Shown piece by piece: positions 46,907-58,474 of a DNA stretch of 64,000 nucleotides; positions within the stretch are counted from its first letter, which is position 1, and each line of letters begins with the position of its first letter. Source of the stretch: Isoetes taiwanensis (taxonomy: Eukaryota; Streptophyta; Lycopodiopsida; Isoetales; Isoetaceae); contig JAJEKV010000041.1 of assembly GCA_021234155.1 (NCBI GenBank), positions 4,580,829-4,644,828 on the forward strand. The letters are read 5' to 3'. The notes beneath the pieces were generated by a model that was not told where the DNA came from, did not search any database, and saw nothing but the letters and a program-made list of their open reading frames with translations. A program made the translations under genes and the position numbers.

Positions 46907-47420
46907 CTCTTATGTAGCATAGGATTCACGGTCCTTGCCAATGAATAATATAGTACTTTCCTTGAGATGAATTCCTAGTTCATTCAACATTCTTCTGCTC
47001 CAAACAATCTCTTTAGCTGCCAGTGTAGCTGCAGCATATTCTACTTCTGCAGTTGAAAGTGCGATTGATGTTTGTTTTTTGCTCCTCCAGCTTATAGGTA
47101 CACCTCCAAGCATAATTATATTGTACCCAGATGTAGATTTCCTCTCAACTAGATCCCCACACTAGTCTGCATCACAAAAGGCTTTAAGCTGCAAATCCTC
47201 TGAGCAATATACCAGTCCTACTTTATGGTTAACTTCAATTATCTCAGAATTTTTTTGGCTGCTAACCAATGACCTTTGCCAGGGTTATGATTATATCTGC
47301 TCAACACATTTACTATAAAGGCAATATCAGGCTTGTATTATTGGCAATGTACAATAAGCTCCCTATCAATTAACATTGGCCATTTCTGGATTTGACTGAC
47401 AAAAAACCCATTCCAAATAG
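46907..47420 (-). mobile_element. Ty1-copia remnant (reverse transcriptase end and RNase H)
   Basis: Intact RNase H end: SWRSKKQTSIALSTAEVEY and AATLAAKEIVWSRRML, the copia signature. Upstream, with stops and frame changes, are LYIANNTSPDIAF and SRYNHNPGKGHW-like blocks of the preceding region. No LTRs, primer-binding site or gag were recognised, so only the pol tail survives. Confidence 0.8.
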
Positions 47421-48000
47421 ATCATCATCGAATCCACATGGATACATCCCGATCCAACACAAATAAAATTCCAATACTGACCTTACTAGAACAGAAGCAA
47501 ATTATTCGAAAGATAAGGCGATGATCTAGGTAAAATCAAGGAAAAGAGACAGAACCCAAATGCAAAAAACAAATAACCAACGAAGAACAGACAACATGCC
47601 TCATCCTATATAAAAGTTATCTGATTGGATTGCAACGATTCCAAAGAACCGTGTCTGCCTGACCTAGCACCCACGTCAAACTCCACCAATAAGACCTTCG
47701 TATGATGTATGTGTACATATTCTAATTGGTTATGGAGGTTTGACTGCCTTTGACTGGTTATTAACTTGTTTGTTGCTATTTTGATTTGTTTGATATGGGT
47801 CGTTATTTCTTAGAAAATCCTTTATTAATACTTTTAGCTTTGCACATTTGGTGCTCATACACGAACAAGGATAATAAACATAAGAAACCTTCGTTATTGA
47901 AATTATCCAAACTTCTCTTGTTTTAGATCGAGGTTTTATCGTATGATATGCAACGATTTATGCATTTTGCCGATAATTATATTCCACGACTATATACATA
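47421..48000. other. gene-poor stretch
   Basis: No frame, repeat or motif worth reporting. Confidence 0.35.
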
Positions 48001-49369
48001 CTATCTTATGATTGGGTTTTTAAAATTCAGAACAAGGAGAATTTCAGTTAACCCCTTGGTTTTTCTTGGTTGAGGAGGTATTGGACTTGATGAGCAGGCT
48101 GCATCTTGTTCAGGATCTTGGGTTTCTTTGTTGACTTCGTCACTTGCATCTGCCTGTGGCTCATGTTCAGCAGCAAAACTTTTGTCTGGTGCAGGATCCC
48201 GTGCAGAATGAGTCTCATGGGAATTAATTTCCCCTCCTAAAACAGATGCACCGGTTGCAGTAGCATTTGTCTCTGTAACATAATTGAGATGAGGAAGACC
48301 AAAAGAAAAAAAAAAAAAAAAATAAAATAAATCATGTATGTGGCATTGGTACTTACTTGACACGACTGCATTCGTTTCACTATCCAAATTTTGTTTTAGA
48401 TTGTCCCCGCTGTCAACAGTTGGGATTGACTTTGAAGTATCCAATGGGGTGAATTCTAGGTGCACCCGGGAGATATCTTGCAGTCTCATAACTGATAGAG
48501 GCATGGATAACTGTTGGATATCCTTGGTCTCAAATTTTTGCAATTCTGCAAACACTAAGTCAGTAGACCTGTGACAACATCAGTAAACATTAATTAAGGT
48601 ACTTACTTGTGTTTATTGGTTTTTGTGGTACCACTCGAACACCAAAAGCCAAAAGCCATGTCTCAGACATAATGTGGGCACAACTGGGGCTGCAGCATGT
48701 TCTAGAGTGTCTGTAAAACAAATCCAATATCAATAGAGTCTGCAAATGAGGTTAGAGATTATAAGGTTTACCTCAAATGGTGTGACAGACATGAAATGTG
48801 ATACTGGCGATTGCATTCTGCTATCACAACTGGCAACAATTTACCCCCCATTTCAGACATCATTCATAATATGGACAACCTTCATCACCCTCTTCTTCTG
48901 CCTCAGGAAGCATTGGAAGTGCAGGATCTAAAAAAAGTGTCATAGCCACTACGTTCAGAGAAAATCTCAAATCTTTGCATTCGAGGTTGCAGCTTCAGCA
49001 GTAAGGCTTCACATGCCTTTAGCTCAATTTCAGTTTCTGCTAGTTCCTTATTCAATTGATTCAGCCCAGGCAATACTGTACTATTTAGCTCTTCATCCTT
49101 TCGTTCGCTTACAACCCGAACACCCTCTGCTGCTTTCGGATTTTTCGTCATGATGCTCTAATTTCTGATGCTTTATGCTCCATCAACTCAATCTTTCTAT
49201 TGGTATCAGTTTTTCTATCCTTGTTTGCTTGCAATCGTTGCTTGCATCTATCAAACGTAGCTGATGTTGCAGCCAACCATTCCTTCACAACTCTGCCATA
49301 GTCTGCAAAACAAAACACTCCATATATGTCAGCCTCCTAACATAATAAGCGATATACTGATGGAAGACC

Positions 49370-50035
49370 ACAATCACACACCACAACACAAGGTACTCTC
49401 TACACACCACACCACACAACATAGTACACACCATACAACACGTTGCACACACCACACAATATAGGTTGCACTATCACCACTATTGGCGGCACAATAACCT
49501 ACACCACACCACACCACACACTACACAACACAAGACACACACCACACAACATCGCATGCACTACACAATATAGGTCACTATCACCACTCAAGGGCGGCAC
49601 AAAACCTACACCACACTACACAACATAGTACACACCACATGACACGCTGCACACACCACACAATATTCACCACCATTGGCAGCACAAAACCTACACCACA
49701 CCACACACCACACAAGATAGTACACACCACACAACACACTGCACACACCACACAACATTCACCACTATTGGCGGCACAAAACCTACACCACACACCACAC
49801 CACACCACACCACACCACACAGTACATACCACACAACACGGTGCATACACAACACAACATTCACCACTATTAGCGGCACAATAACCTACACCACACCACA
49901 CAACACAGTACATACCACACAACATAGGCTGCACTATCACCACTATTGGCGGCACAATAACCTACACCATACCACACTGGTACACCACACCTCACTTGCT
50001 ACTACTATCACCCCACATATGCCACGCACCACAAT
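49370..50035. repeat. ACACCACA minisatellite with a higher-order unit
   Basis: Arrays of CACACCACACAACA-like motifs, broken at intervals of about 80-150 bp by a recurring marker: CACCACTATTGGCGGCACAA followed by ACCTACACCACA. I count about six to seven markers. Frames through the array on both strands are artefacts of the repeat. It continues past the LINE end at about 50585-50700. Confidence 0.85.
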
Positions 50036-50040
50036 ATAGC

Positions 50041-50566
50041 AGATACCTTAGCAAAGTTCAGGATGGGGTGCCATGATCTGAGAATTGAAAAGGACAGGTG
50101 GAGGAAAATAGACAAACAGGACAGACTATGCAGAATCTGTGACAGAATGGAAGTAGAGGACGAAAACCACATGCTTAATGAATGTCCAACATACATAGAC
50201 ATCAGGGAAAAGTACAGGAGAGTAAGATGGGGACAACCAGTACATGCCATAATGGCAAGGACAGAAACAATGAGAGATCTGGCAGATGCAATACGAGAGA
50301 TGCTGAATAGACACCGGGAAACACACGAACAAAAATGGCTTACGATATGAGTTGCTCAAGAGGCAAATCATAGATGCCCACTAAATGTACAGCTTAAAGC
50401 TGTTTGATATAGACGCACACCTGCACAGCCTAGACCGGCATTAATAGGAAAAAGTGAGCCTTCAGAAAACTATTAGCCCCCATCAGGGGGCTCGCCCATG
50501 CTACACAAGTCCAGAGGCCTCAGGGCACAAGGGACAATAATGTATTCTATTCTATTCTATTCTATT
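50041..50566 (+). mobile_element. LINE 3' end with TTCTA pentamer tail
   Basis: The frame begins TLAKFRMGCHDLRIEKDRW and carries the zinc-knuckle pattern CRICDRMEVEDENHMLNECP, typical of LINE ORF2 C-termini, then stops at about 50350. A 3' UTR of about 190 bp ends in four to five TTCTA units (50538-50566) rather than poly(A). It is inserted into the ACACCACA array, which continues on the right. It is a severely 5'-truncated copy of a pentamer-tailed family. Confidence 0.75.
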
Positions 50567-51483
50567 AGCACCATTCGCAGCACAACACCCCGTTCCACTA
50601 CGACAGAGACACACCACACCACAAATGCTAGCATTATTCTTATCACCACACCACAAACAACATGCCAACAACTCACCACTCACCAGACCACACATACCTC
50701 ATCTATCATTGTGGCAGCTATTGCATGAAATGCCCCACGGTAGTACAGAACACATGCATAGATGACATCACAGAGGCACACCATGACAATACAGCCAACA
50801 TGATGCAAAATGGTAGTAGACATACCTGATTCTTGAAGTGGATTTGAGGTTATCTTTTATGTGTTGATAGAAACAATCTAGGTCAAGCTTGAGATTTTTT
50901 TATATTGTAATACAACTAATAATTGAACATACATGCAATGGCATATTTTGGTCTCAGAACATTGCTCTGCTTTTCTGTTTTGATTGTGAGTTCAGATTGA
51001 ATGTGTGGTCTAGAGGAACCTGATTTGGTTTTTTCCCTAATCATCTTCATCATCCCTGTCACTTTTACTATTTTCTTCCTGCTCAGGTTGGATTTGCCTA
51101 TGCTTTCTCTTGGGTCTAGAAGAACTGGCCTCTGCTTTCTCATCGGGAGTTTTATAATAATAATCCAAGAAGCTCTTCCATTTAATAGCCCCCCCCTTTA
51201 TATGCAGGTAATAAACCACTGCCCAGGTTCCAGGAGCCATTCCACCACATGTATGTGGCTTCCCTGTAATTCTTTTGTAAATTTGCATGAACTCTTTATG
51301 TTGTTCATTGCTCAGATTCTTCATGCCTTAATTTTTCAGTTTGAACAAACATTTGCGGGAAAATACTTGTAGCCAATTTGGAAATTTGTCACCCCAAAGC
51401 TTCTTTAGATCTTCATGGGGCACAATCTCTTGTTTAATAAGAGATTTCATCGTGTAACCAGTGGCATTCAATTCTGACTCCAT

Positions 51484-51810
51484 TAGGGTTCAATCGGCAA
51501 GAAGCGGCAAAAAAATAGAAGAAGAGGTGATTATTTCCTAATTCGAAATGAGGGACAATGACATGGCATAAAATTCAAAATAACCGACGCTCATTAATTT
51601 GCACTCCCGCAATCTCCGCTTCGGTATGCACCACCCGATTCTACCACAAAGAAGGTGCAAAAATGTGGCGTCAAAATGCGCGTTTTTGATACACCACAGC
51701 GTTTCTCCTCATGCTTTAACAAATTCTTGTATGACAATCCACTATCATTCAAGACTATTTTTTCCAAGACCATGAAAATCTAGGAGACCAAGGATTGAAC
51801 CAAATCCACA
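51484..51810. other. 5' flank of family copy 2
   Basis: No gene or repeat recognised. It should include the promoter of copy 2 if that locus was ever transcribed. Confidence 0.3.
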
Positions 51811-52150
51811 AGGTCAAAAATCAATCGAAAGAAAATCGGCACTACATATAGCAAAAGCTTTGCCCACGATTCGACAAGCTCTAGCTATGATCCGGCGATC
51901 TCTATGCCATGATCCACAAGATCTGGCTATGCTTCCGCAGTCTCTGTTTAGGTCTTTTCATAAGGTCAAAAATCAATCGAAATAAAATCAACACTATATA
52001 TAGCAAAAGCTTTGCCCACAATTCGGCAAGGTCTAGCTATGATCCGACAATCTCTATTTGGCTATGATCCACAAGATTCATTTGGCTATGATCCACAAGC
52101 TATGATCCACAAGATCTGGCTATGTTTCCGCAGTCTCCGTTTAGGTCTTT
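51811..52150. repeat. 152-bp direct duplication, second copy expanded
   Basis: Both copies (from 51811 and 51963) run AGGTCAAAAATCAATCGAAA, ATATAGCAAAAGCTTTGCCC, TCTAGCTATGATCCG, ACAAGATCTGGCTATG and CCGCAGTCTC-GTTTAGGTCTTTT. The second copy has extra units of GGCTATGATCCACAAG. Confidence 0.85.
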
Positions 52151-52396
52151 TTGATGTTTTTGGTTTTTTTGGCGATCCACATTGGCATTTGGCTTGTGTG
52201 GCAAATTCAAAAAGCATATTCTCGAGAAAAATATCATGCCAAAGAGAGGGAATTTTATTTTCCCACTATCATAAATGCTAGATGGTTTGAATTTTTGTGT
52301 GTACAAACCACAATCTTGAACTATGTTTTGGGCTATTTTTGTGGTGCAAAAATGAACTGAACAAAGACACCATATCATAAATCCACCCATAATGCT

Positions 52397-52756
52397 ATGT
52401 GCTTATATTTTACACGCTTCTGCAACTACGTAGATCCCGAGGGAGACGGGACAAATGACACGTCTATTCTTCCCTACCAGGTTCTTGTTATCATCAAGAA
52501 CCTGATGTTAGGTAGACAACCTCGTGTTAGCAGACATGTGCTGACAGGAGGGATGAACTCCAGTTCTATACACGGGGGGCATCGTATACAAGCAGGGGAT
52601 GTCATAGGTGCTTTGCCAAACCAAAGAGCTAGTCCAACTGAGCTGATGCGACTGCGTGTTCTCTGGATTAAGTGCATTGCCTATGATGATCATCTGCAGA
52701 ATCTGACAACATTCTACAGTATGGCCCTGGAATTGAAGTTGAACAAAAGACAATGA
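52397..52756 (+). CDS. unassigned 119-codon ORF
   Basis: Ordinary protein-like composition (NQRASPTELMRLRVLWIKC, HVLTGGMNSSSIHGGH) but no family is recognised. After the stop, other frames continue with similar composition to about 52.93 kb (TGRNRSAVYNIMQEETRIL, PVPKIYADNKGE), so it may be a decayed longer coding region, possibly from a mobile element. On the opposite strand only shadows are present. Confidence 0.25.
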   Translation: MCLYFTRFCNYVDPEGDGTNDTSILPYQVLVIIKNLMLGRQPRVSRHVLTGGMNSSSIHGGHRIQAGDVIGALPNQRASPTELMRLRVLWIKCIAYDDHLQNLTTFYSMALELKLNKRQ

Positions 52757-53049
52757 AGGGTTCTATTTAAGACCATTGTCAAGTGACCCCTAGAAGCATT
52801 CATTAGTAGGAAAGACAAGTTTACGGGACGGAATAGATCTGCGGTGTACAACATCATGCAAGAGGAGACAAGAATCTTACTTAGAAAGTTGCCAGTACCA
52901 AAGATATATGCAGACAATAAAGGAGAATAAGAGAACAAGAGGCAAAGAAAACCACACAATGTTTTGTGTTGCATATACAATGTCAGTTTCTGAAATCACT
53001 TTTGTACTGCATATACAATGTCAGTTTGTGTCAATCTGAACAAATTCAG

Positions 53050-53960
53050 ATAATGAAGTGAACATATATATCACTTCTTCAACAACTTGATGGCTTCAGC
53101 GAGCATATTTGCAACTTAGATCTCTACTTGGAGACTAGCATCGTGCATTTTTCTCATTGCTTCCATACCGCCTTTTGAAGAAATTTTCAGCGCACTTGAG
53201 ATACCGAGATGAATTTTAAAGATTCTAAAATGGTTATAGCCACACTCTGGGACGACAAGCTCACTGCTGCACACACATCATCTAAAGCGTCTATTCTTCT
53301 CCTCGTGCGTTTCCTTCCACTAGACTGCATGTCCTGAGTGTGCTCCTCCTTACTAACTTGTTGAAAATGATATGTAAAATAAGAAAAAATTATGTAACAT
53401 GAATTGAAAAAGATAAGATATAATGTTTATCTTGATTACTTTCTTATTTTCTGGCTAATTGCTTTGAGTCTCATTTTCAGGCTGATTGCTTTGAGTCTCA
53501 TTCTCTGGCTGATTAGTTTGTGATTGAGTGCAATATGGACCTGGAGGGAAGCTATAAACAGGGTGAGTTCGTGTTGTTGATCCTGGCATGTTCTCGGTCG
53601 AGATATTTGGTGATTTCAAGCTTTTATACCTCCTAGCCAGCTCTACATTGCATCAAACAACCATTTTATTAAATGTCCTTAGCAAGTCCTTCTCCCTTCA
53701 CTGTACTTCAGTCATGTTCCAATATGAAGAATGCTCTAATAATATGTTATTCTCATAAGAATTGATCTTCTTCCAATTTTTATGATTTTTTTCCAGCATG
53801 ATTTGCATTGGATGGACGTGCGAGAAATGCCTATATGATGACAATACGTATGCAACAATGAAGAAAAATCATTCATGAAAGTCTGTAACAGACAAATGCA
53901 TAACCAATTAATTCTTACCCTGCTACCGTTTTCCCCTTTTCCTTCTTGAGAAACGATCAA
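53050..53960 (-). pseudogene. trihelix (Myb/SANT-like) DNA-binding protein, decayed
   Basis: On the minus strand, near 53.85 kb, HHIGISRTSIQCKSCWKKI resembles the trihelix core (G..R...QC..RW..l). It is followed by SSYWNMTEVQ, LRTFNKMVV and ELARRYKSLK, as in ASR3/GT-type plant factors and in the Myb/SANT proteins of PIF/Harbinger transposons. Downstream come a tandem NQPENETQS repeat (two copies) and a basic segment starting MQSSGRKRTRRRID at 53330. Stops interrupt all parts. It could be a relic of a cellular gene or of a transposon accessory gene; no DDE transposase was seen near. Confidence 0.4.
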
Positions 53961-54149
53961 AAATATTATATTACATGTAAAATATTACATAGTAACATAC
54001 AAAATTGTCAGTCAGGAATGGCATGAGCCTATTCTAGTCAACTAAAACCACCTCCACAAGAGGGGAATATCCATATATTTTAAAGCACTTTCAAAAATCC
54101 AAAGTTTTTTAGAAAAAAGATCTAGACCCAAAGATCAAAGAAATGTCAA

Positions 54150-54457
54150 TGTTATGCACTAGCACCTCTAGGGATAACCAACACACTAAAAGGGTGGATC
54201 CTTTATGAGTCCCGACCTTTACGAGGCTTTATCCCATACCCCCAGGCACCTACACCATATTAATTCCTTCCCTTCCCCGAGATGCTTGCCCTCAAGCATG
54301 TGGAACACACCAATGTTGCCACGAGGAATTGAACCTTGGCTCTGATACTAAATGTTATGCACTAGCACCTTAATTGATAACCAACACACCAAAAGGGCAG
54401 ATCCTTCATGAGCCCCAACCTCTATGAGGCTTTATCCCATACACCCAGGCACCTACA
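54150..54457 (-). mobile_element. TRIM (miniature LTR retrotransposon)
   Basis: Two direct repeats of exactly 105 bp (54150-54254 and 54353-54457), about 85-90 percent alike by eye. Each starts TGTTATGCACTAGCACC and ends GGCACCTACA on the plus strand, that is, TG...CA. On the minus strand the right copy is followed within a few bases by TAGTATCAGAGCC, one change from the tRNA-iMet primer site TGGTATCAGAGC. A purine-rich stretch (GGGGAAGGGAAGG) lies shortly before the left copy. The interior is only 98 bp and non-coding. No exact target duplication was found, consistent with age. Confidence 0.7.
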
Positions 54458-54898
54458 CATCAGTCAATAATCTATCACTGTCCAGAGAGATGATAGCAAA
54501 AACATCCTAACTATATTGTTGCAGCATGCCATCTAGCTTATTTGAGCCATACTCGATCGAGTCGAGCAAATAGAGGGTCCCGAGCAGCCCGGTGAATCTT
54601 AAGCTTCTCCTTGAAGAACTTTCTCAATTCGGGATCGAACTCCCATATATTTTTCATCCCTCGATACTCACTTCAAAGTGATAATACTCAACACTTCAGT
54701 TTTGACCCAGTAAAGAGCTTCAATTGCCTCTTGATAGTTCAACATAGGGGTAGAAGGATCTACTTCATGCATGTGCGCCCCTCCCCCCCCTCCCTTGCTC
54801 GATGTCTCTTCAACAGATAATCTGTCAAGCACAACATCCAGATCATTAAGACATAATGAAAAGAACATAAAAAACCCCTGAAAAATTATAAGAGAATC

Positions 54899-56640
54899 CT
54901 ATAGAGAATCATAGTCAACCCCTTTTAATATTCTATGGGCCATAGCTGTCCTAACCAAGAATACCTGGAATTCAGACTTTAAGTTATCCAAGGATGGATT
55001 AATTTGTGTTATGGCAACTCTGTTCCTGTGCTTCCAAATGGCCCAACTGTAGAGGATCCTGACAGTACCAATGAAAGGATTATCATTATCAAGAAAGGAG
55101 AGGAGTTCTGCCCCTGTGTTGGAAGTAGGGCCAATAAGAGCATCTCCAAAAAGGAGACAACCATGGGCACAGGAAGACATGGTTAGAAGATTCCCTTTCT
55201 CCACATACCATAGGGCATCTATTAGACACATGGTGTTTAGACTCTGGTTCAAGAGAAGCCACCAAAAAAATATCAGCATTGTAGCACATTCAAGCATCCA
55301 CCATTTTCTGATATTTTGACTGCTTGTTCTTGGGAACAGTTCCAGACCGTGGCCACTTTGAGGGGCCTACTTGGTAATAGCATGGAATAGATAGTGGATA
55401 CCTTGTACCCCTTTCCTTGATAGCTCCAATAGAATTCTCTTTGACATCCATTAATGGGTTGGATCCCTAGCAATTGCCTTGTAGCTTTTCCTACTAGTGT
55501 CAGTATCAGAAACCAATTGGGAGATGTCTGTCCAGGGTCTCCATCCCAAGGGTGTTCAGATACTAGCAATTGTGCAGAGGCCAGCTTGCTCCCATTCTTT
55601 GTACTTAATAGGGTGTGAGAGCTAAACAACACTCTTCATCCTCCATTAAGTTCTGATGCCAGGAAAAACCAAAATCTTTTGACACTTCCTGTATAGAATG
55701 AACCTTGGAACGTACAGAGGCTTTATTCCAGGCCTGAATGATCTTAGCCATTAACTTGGATGTTCTTGAGCCTGGCTTAAGTTGGAAGAAAACACGATCC
55801 GAAAGATGGTGAGGTAGGGATTGAGCACCCAACAAAGAGGTATTCTCAATCTAGAATCTGGTGAGTTTCAAGGTTGAAGAGGGAGATGTAGACATTAGAG
55901 CCCTTCAAACCAGTTTAGCTGCTAAGGCTTGGGCCTGAATGAATAGATCTTTACATCCCATTCCCCCAAGTTTCGTAGAAAGAACCAGATTCTCTAGGAA
56001 ACCATACGAGCTCCCTGCCATATTAAATTCCTCATTGCAACCTTAGCTATAATGGCCAAGGAGAAGAACCCGTGTATGCTGGCAATGACTCCACTAACAA
56101 TTTCTACTCTACCAGCAAGGGATAGAGATTTTGGATACATTTGGATTTATTTCTTCAATCTTGCAAGAAGTTTAGTTGTCGAGTCATGCCCTGTAACTTT
56201 GATCCTTGAAATCTCCAAGGCTGTAGAGTCCATAAGGATGTTGCATTTTTTCTTGTTCAACAGTACTTCAGAAGCTTTGCCAAACTCCTCCAACATTGCA
56301 ATGAGCCTGAATATTTATCTCCACCATTATTTTGCAGAAATACAAAAGTATCATCTGCATATTGCATGATGGAGAAGGTGCTTAAGTCCTTAGGAAGATC
56401 CAAACATTTGATTACACCATTGTTAGATAAAATCAATGTAGCCCTTGTTATTATTTCAACAACTATTTAAAAAAAGGTATGGTGCAAGGGGACATCCTTG
56501 TCTCACCCCCCTCTTACACTCGAAGAATTTCGAGGGAGCACCATTTACCATAACTACTGAGCAACCATTGATTGCTATTTCTCCCACCATTGATTGCTAT
56601 TGCGGCTTCAGGGGTGTCCCATGTCTCTGAATCATCCAAT
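54899..56640 (-). mobile_element. LINE fragment with reverse transcriptase
   Basis: On the minus strand: reverse transcriptase block FECKRGVRQGCPLAPYLF near 56.5 kb, YADDTFVFLQ near 56.36 kb, then the middle and C-terminal parts with many frame changes. The last includes the zf-RVT-like CPMVCGERESSNHVFLCP near 55.2 kb and SWAIWKHRNRVAI near 55.03 kb, with a stop at about 54899. The endonuclease and the first part of the polymerase are missing, and no poly(A) or pentamer tail was identified. Dead copy of the plant L1 type. Confidence 0.75.
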
Positions 56641-57582
56641 CTTGTTTCTTAGTATTGTTGAGGATTAAATGTTCATCCAATGTCCAGATTCTAAAGCTTG
56701 GACCCCCCCAATGACGCTGTCCATTTCTCTCCATTGTTCAACTTGAATTGCAGAGGAAGAAGACAGCTTTAGTGTTGTTTGATGGGCAGTTGGTGGTGAC
56801 ATCCTGTATAAAACCAAATTATATAAATTATGCCATTTCTATATTATTAGGCATGTCATTCTGCAAAATGACAGTGTGATGGTAGAAAAAACCCACATAG
56901 TTTTGGGGTACAACAGCCTGCTATATAGATAACCAACATTTTCTTTCCCTGCCACAGGTAGATCTGAGGATAGCAACACATGGTATTTCCAGTGGATAGA
57001 TCTTTTGCGAGCCTACCTTGTAAAATATTTGCAATCCTCTAGTACTAAGCCACATTTGACATACATACTAATTAAAACATTCACAACCTGTTCATTATCC
57101 CTCTTTTGCTATTTGGGAACATAACTTATCAGGTCCCAGCATTACATATTATTAGCCTCTGGAGATGGCTTTTATTCAAATAACAACATTCAAATGATGA
57201 AAAAAATTTAGCAGATGAAGTCGTTGAGGTGGTCTAACTGAGACATTGCTCCAACAGCGAAAGGCTCCACACTCTGCAGTCCAAACTCCACTGGATTTCT
57301 TTTGCACACCTGAAATTACAAGTCACATACCTGATATGGTCACATGCGGATGTGGCAGTTGATACCATCACGTAAAACATCGCGTAAAACGGCAGGCCCT
57401 TTTATGCCACACATGACTCATATTGTGTCAGCTAGGATAATGGACCATCGTCCACCATTATAGTGTCCAACTTTTTATTGCATGTGAATAGCCAACCATC
57501 GTGATTGTGATGGCACGACTGTCACAGGTGAACCCAGAAATATCACAAAGCAACAATTACCAATTACTCTGTCTTAGGAGCT
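56641..57582. other. gene-poor stretch
   Basis: No supported gene or repeat, apart from possible worn LINE sequence near its left edge. Confidence 0.35.
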
Positions 57583-58424
57583 TTTTACACGACAATCTTA
57601 TTTTATGACTGTCTTATTGTGATAAGACAACATTTTAAGCTCCACGTCAGACTTAGGACATGTCTTAAAAAAATAGTTTCCCACTGCTTTGAAATAAGAC
57701 ATGTCTTATATTTTCTATTTTCATATTACTCTGTTTTGTCGCAAATAAGTGAGCACAACTCTGTTTTGACAGAAGAAAATTCAGTTTTGAAGATCTAAAG
57801 GACTATGGATTATCAAATCACTTCTCAAATTGATTATCTCGAAGGTTTAATGGTAGTATTTTTTAATTGATTCTCTTCAAGGGTATAATTGCAGTATTTT
57901 TTGCACTGAATTTTTTCACTCTATTCTAACTGCACTGTAATTTTTACAACCTGCAGATCATGCCAAACAATCCAAAGTAGACACCTTGTATCAAGCATGC
58001 ATACCCATCCAGAACTGCGTAGGAGTTGCCCAAATAGAAAAATCCCACAAAGCCAGAAAATCCCGGAGTAGACTTGCTTCCACTTTATTACGGACCTCAC
58101 AGAATAAGAATTGGCTTCTTACAACGAAGATTTTTGCAACAAATCACTATGAAGAATTTGAAATAAGAAAATTGTGAAGAAATCTGTGCATTCCTTGAAG
58201 TCTTGATTCCCTTTTGAAGCTCTATTTTATCTGTTGAAGCAACGACAGAATCAAAACGAAATTCTTATTTTAAGACTGCGCTTGACATCCGGTAGGCAAG
58301 GGTTGTGATTAAGCATAAATTGCTGTCTTATTTTGTGGCAGGGGGTTTCCCCCCGAATAAAAAAAAGACGCCATAGTTGTACGGACACTAAATAAGACAT
58401 GTCTTATCTAGGCTCGTGTGAAAA
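57583..58424. mobile_element. possible DNA transposon bounded by TTTTNACACGA inverted repeats
   Basis: Left end TTTTACACGACAATCTTATT, right end (reversed) TTTTCACACGAGCC. Just inside both ends lie copies of the palindrome ATAAGACATGTCTTAT (about 57703 and 58393) and related TGTCTTA motifs. The interior has no transposase frame. No clear target duplication was found, so the exact ends are uncertain. Confidence 0.4.
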
Positions 58425-58474
58425 CAATTTTTACTTATTTGCTGTGTTGGACCAATGAAACACCTTAAAAAATA

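Larger units (their letters stand above)
48001..51483 (-). pseudogene. unknown multi-exon family, copy 2
   Basis: N-terminal exon 51483-51037: MESELNATGYTMKSLIKQ, KKLWGDKFPNW, an in-frame TAA at 51330-51328, then HKEFMQIYKRITG, AVVYYLHIKGGAIKWKSFL and an acidic tail. A coiled-coil region follows at about 49270-48903 (EWLAATSATFDRCKQRL, then NQLNKELAETEIELKACEAL after a frame change). Next come a CCSP exon at 48716-48610 and a low-complexity exon at 48555-48001 (QADASDEVNKETQDPEQDA). Exon order and strand match copy 1 at 37.2-42.1 kb. No phosphatase or protease module was found to its left. The intervals hold a minisatellite and a LINE end. I recognise no known family; the stop and frame change suggest decay. 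Confidence 0.5.

Noticed and set aside
49264-49955. Cys/Val-rich and His/Thr-rich frames in the ACACCACA array, one of 124 codons
   Set aside because: They arise on both strands because the repeat has no stop codons; composition is set by the repeat.
49370-50035. Possible CRISPR-like array
   Set aside because: Units and spacers are themselves low-complexity and variable in length, there is no cas gene, and the DNA is eukaryotic.
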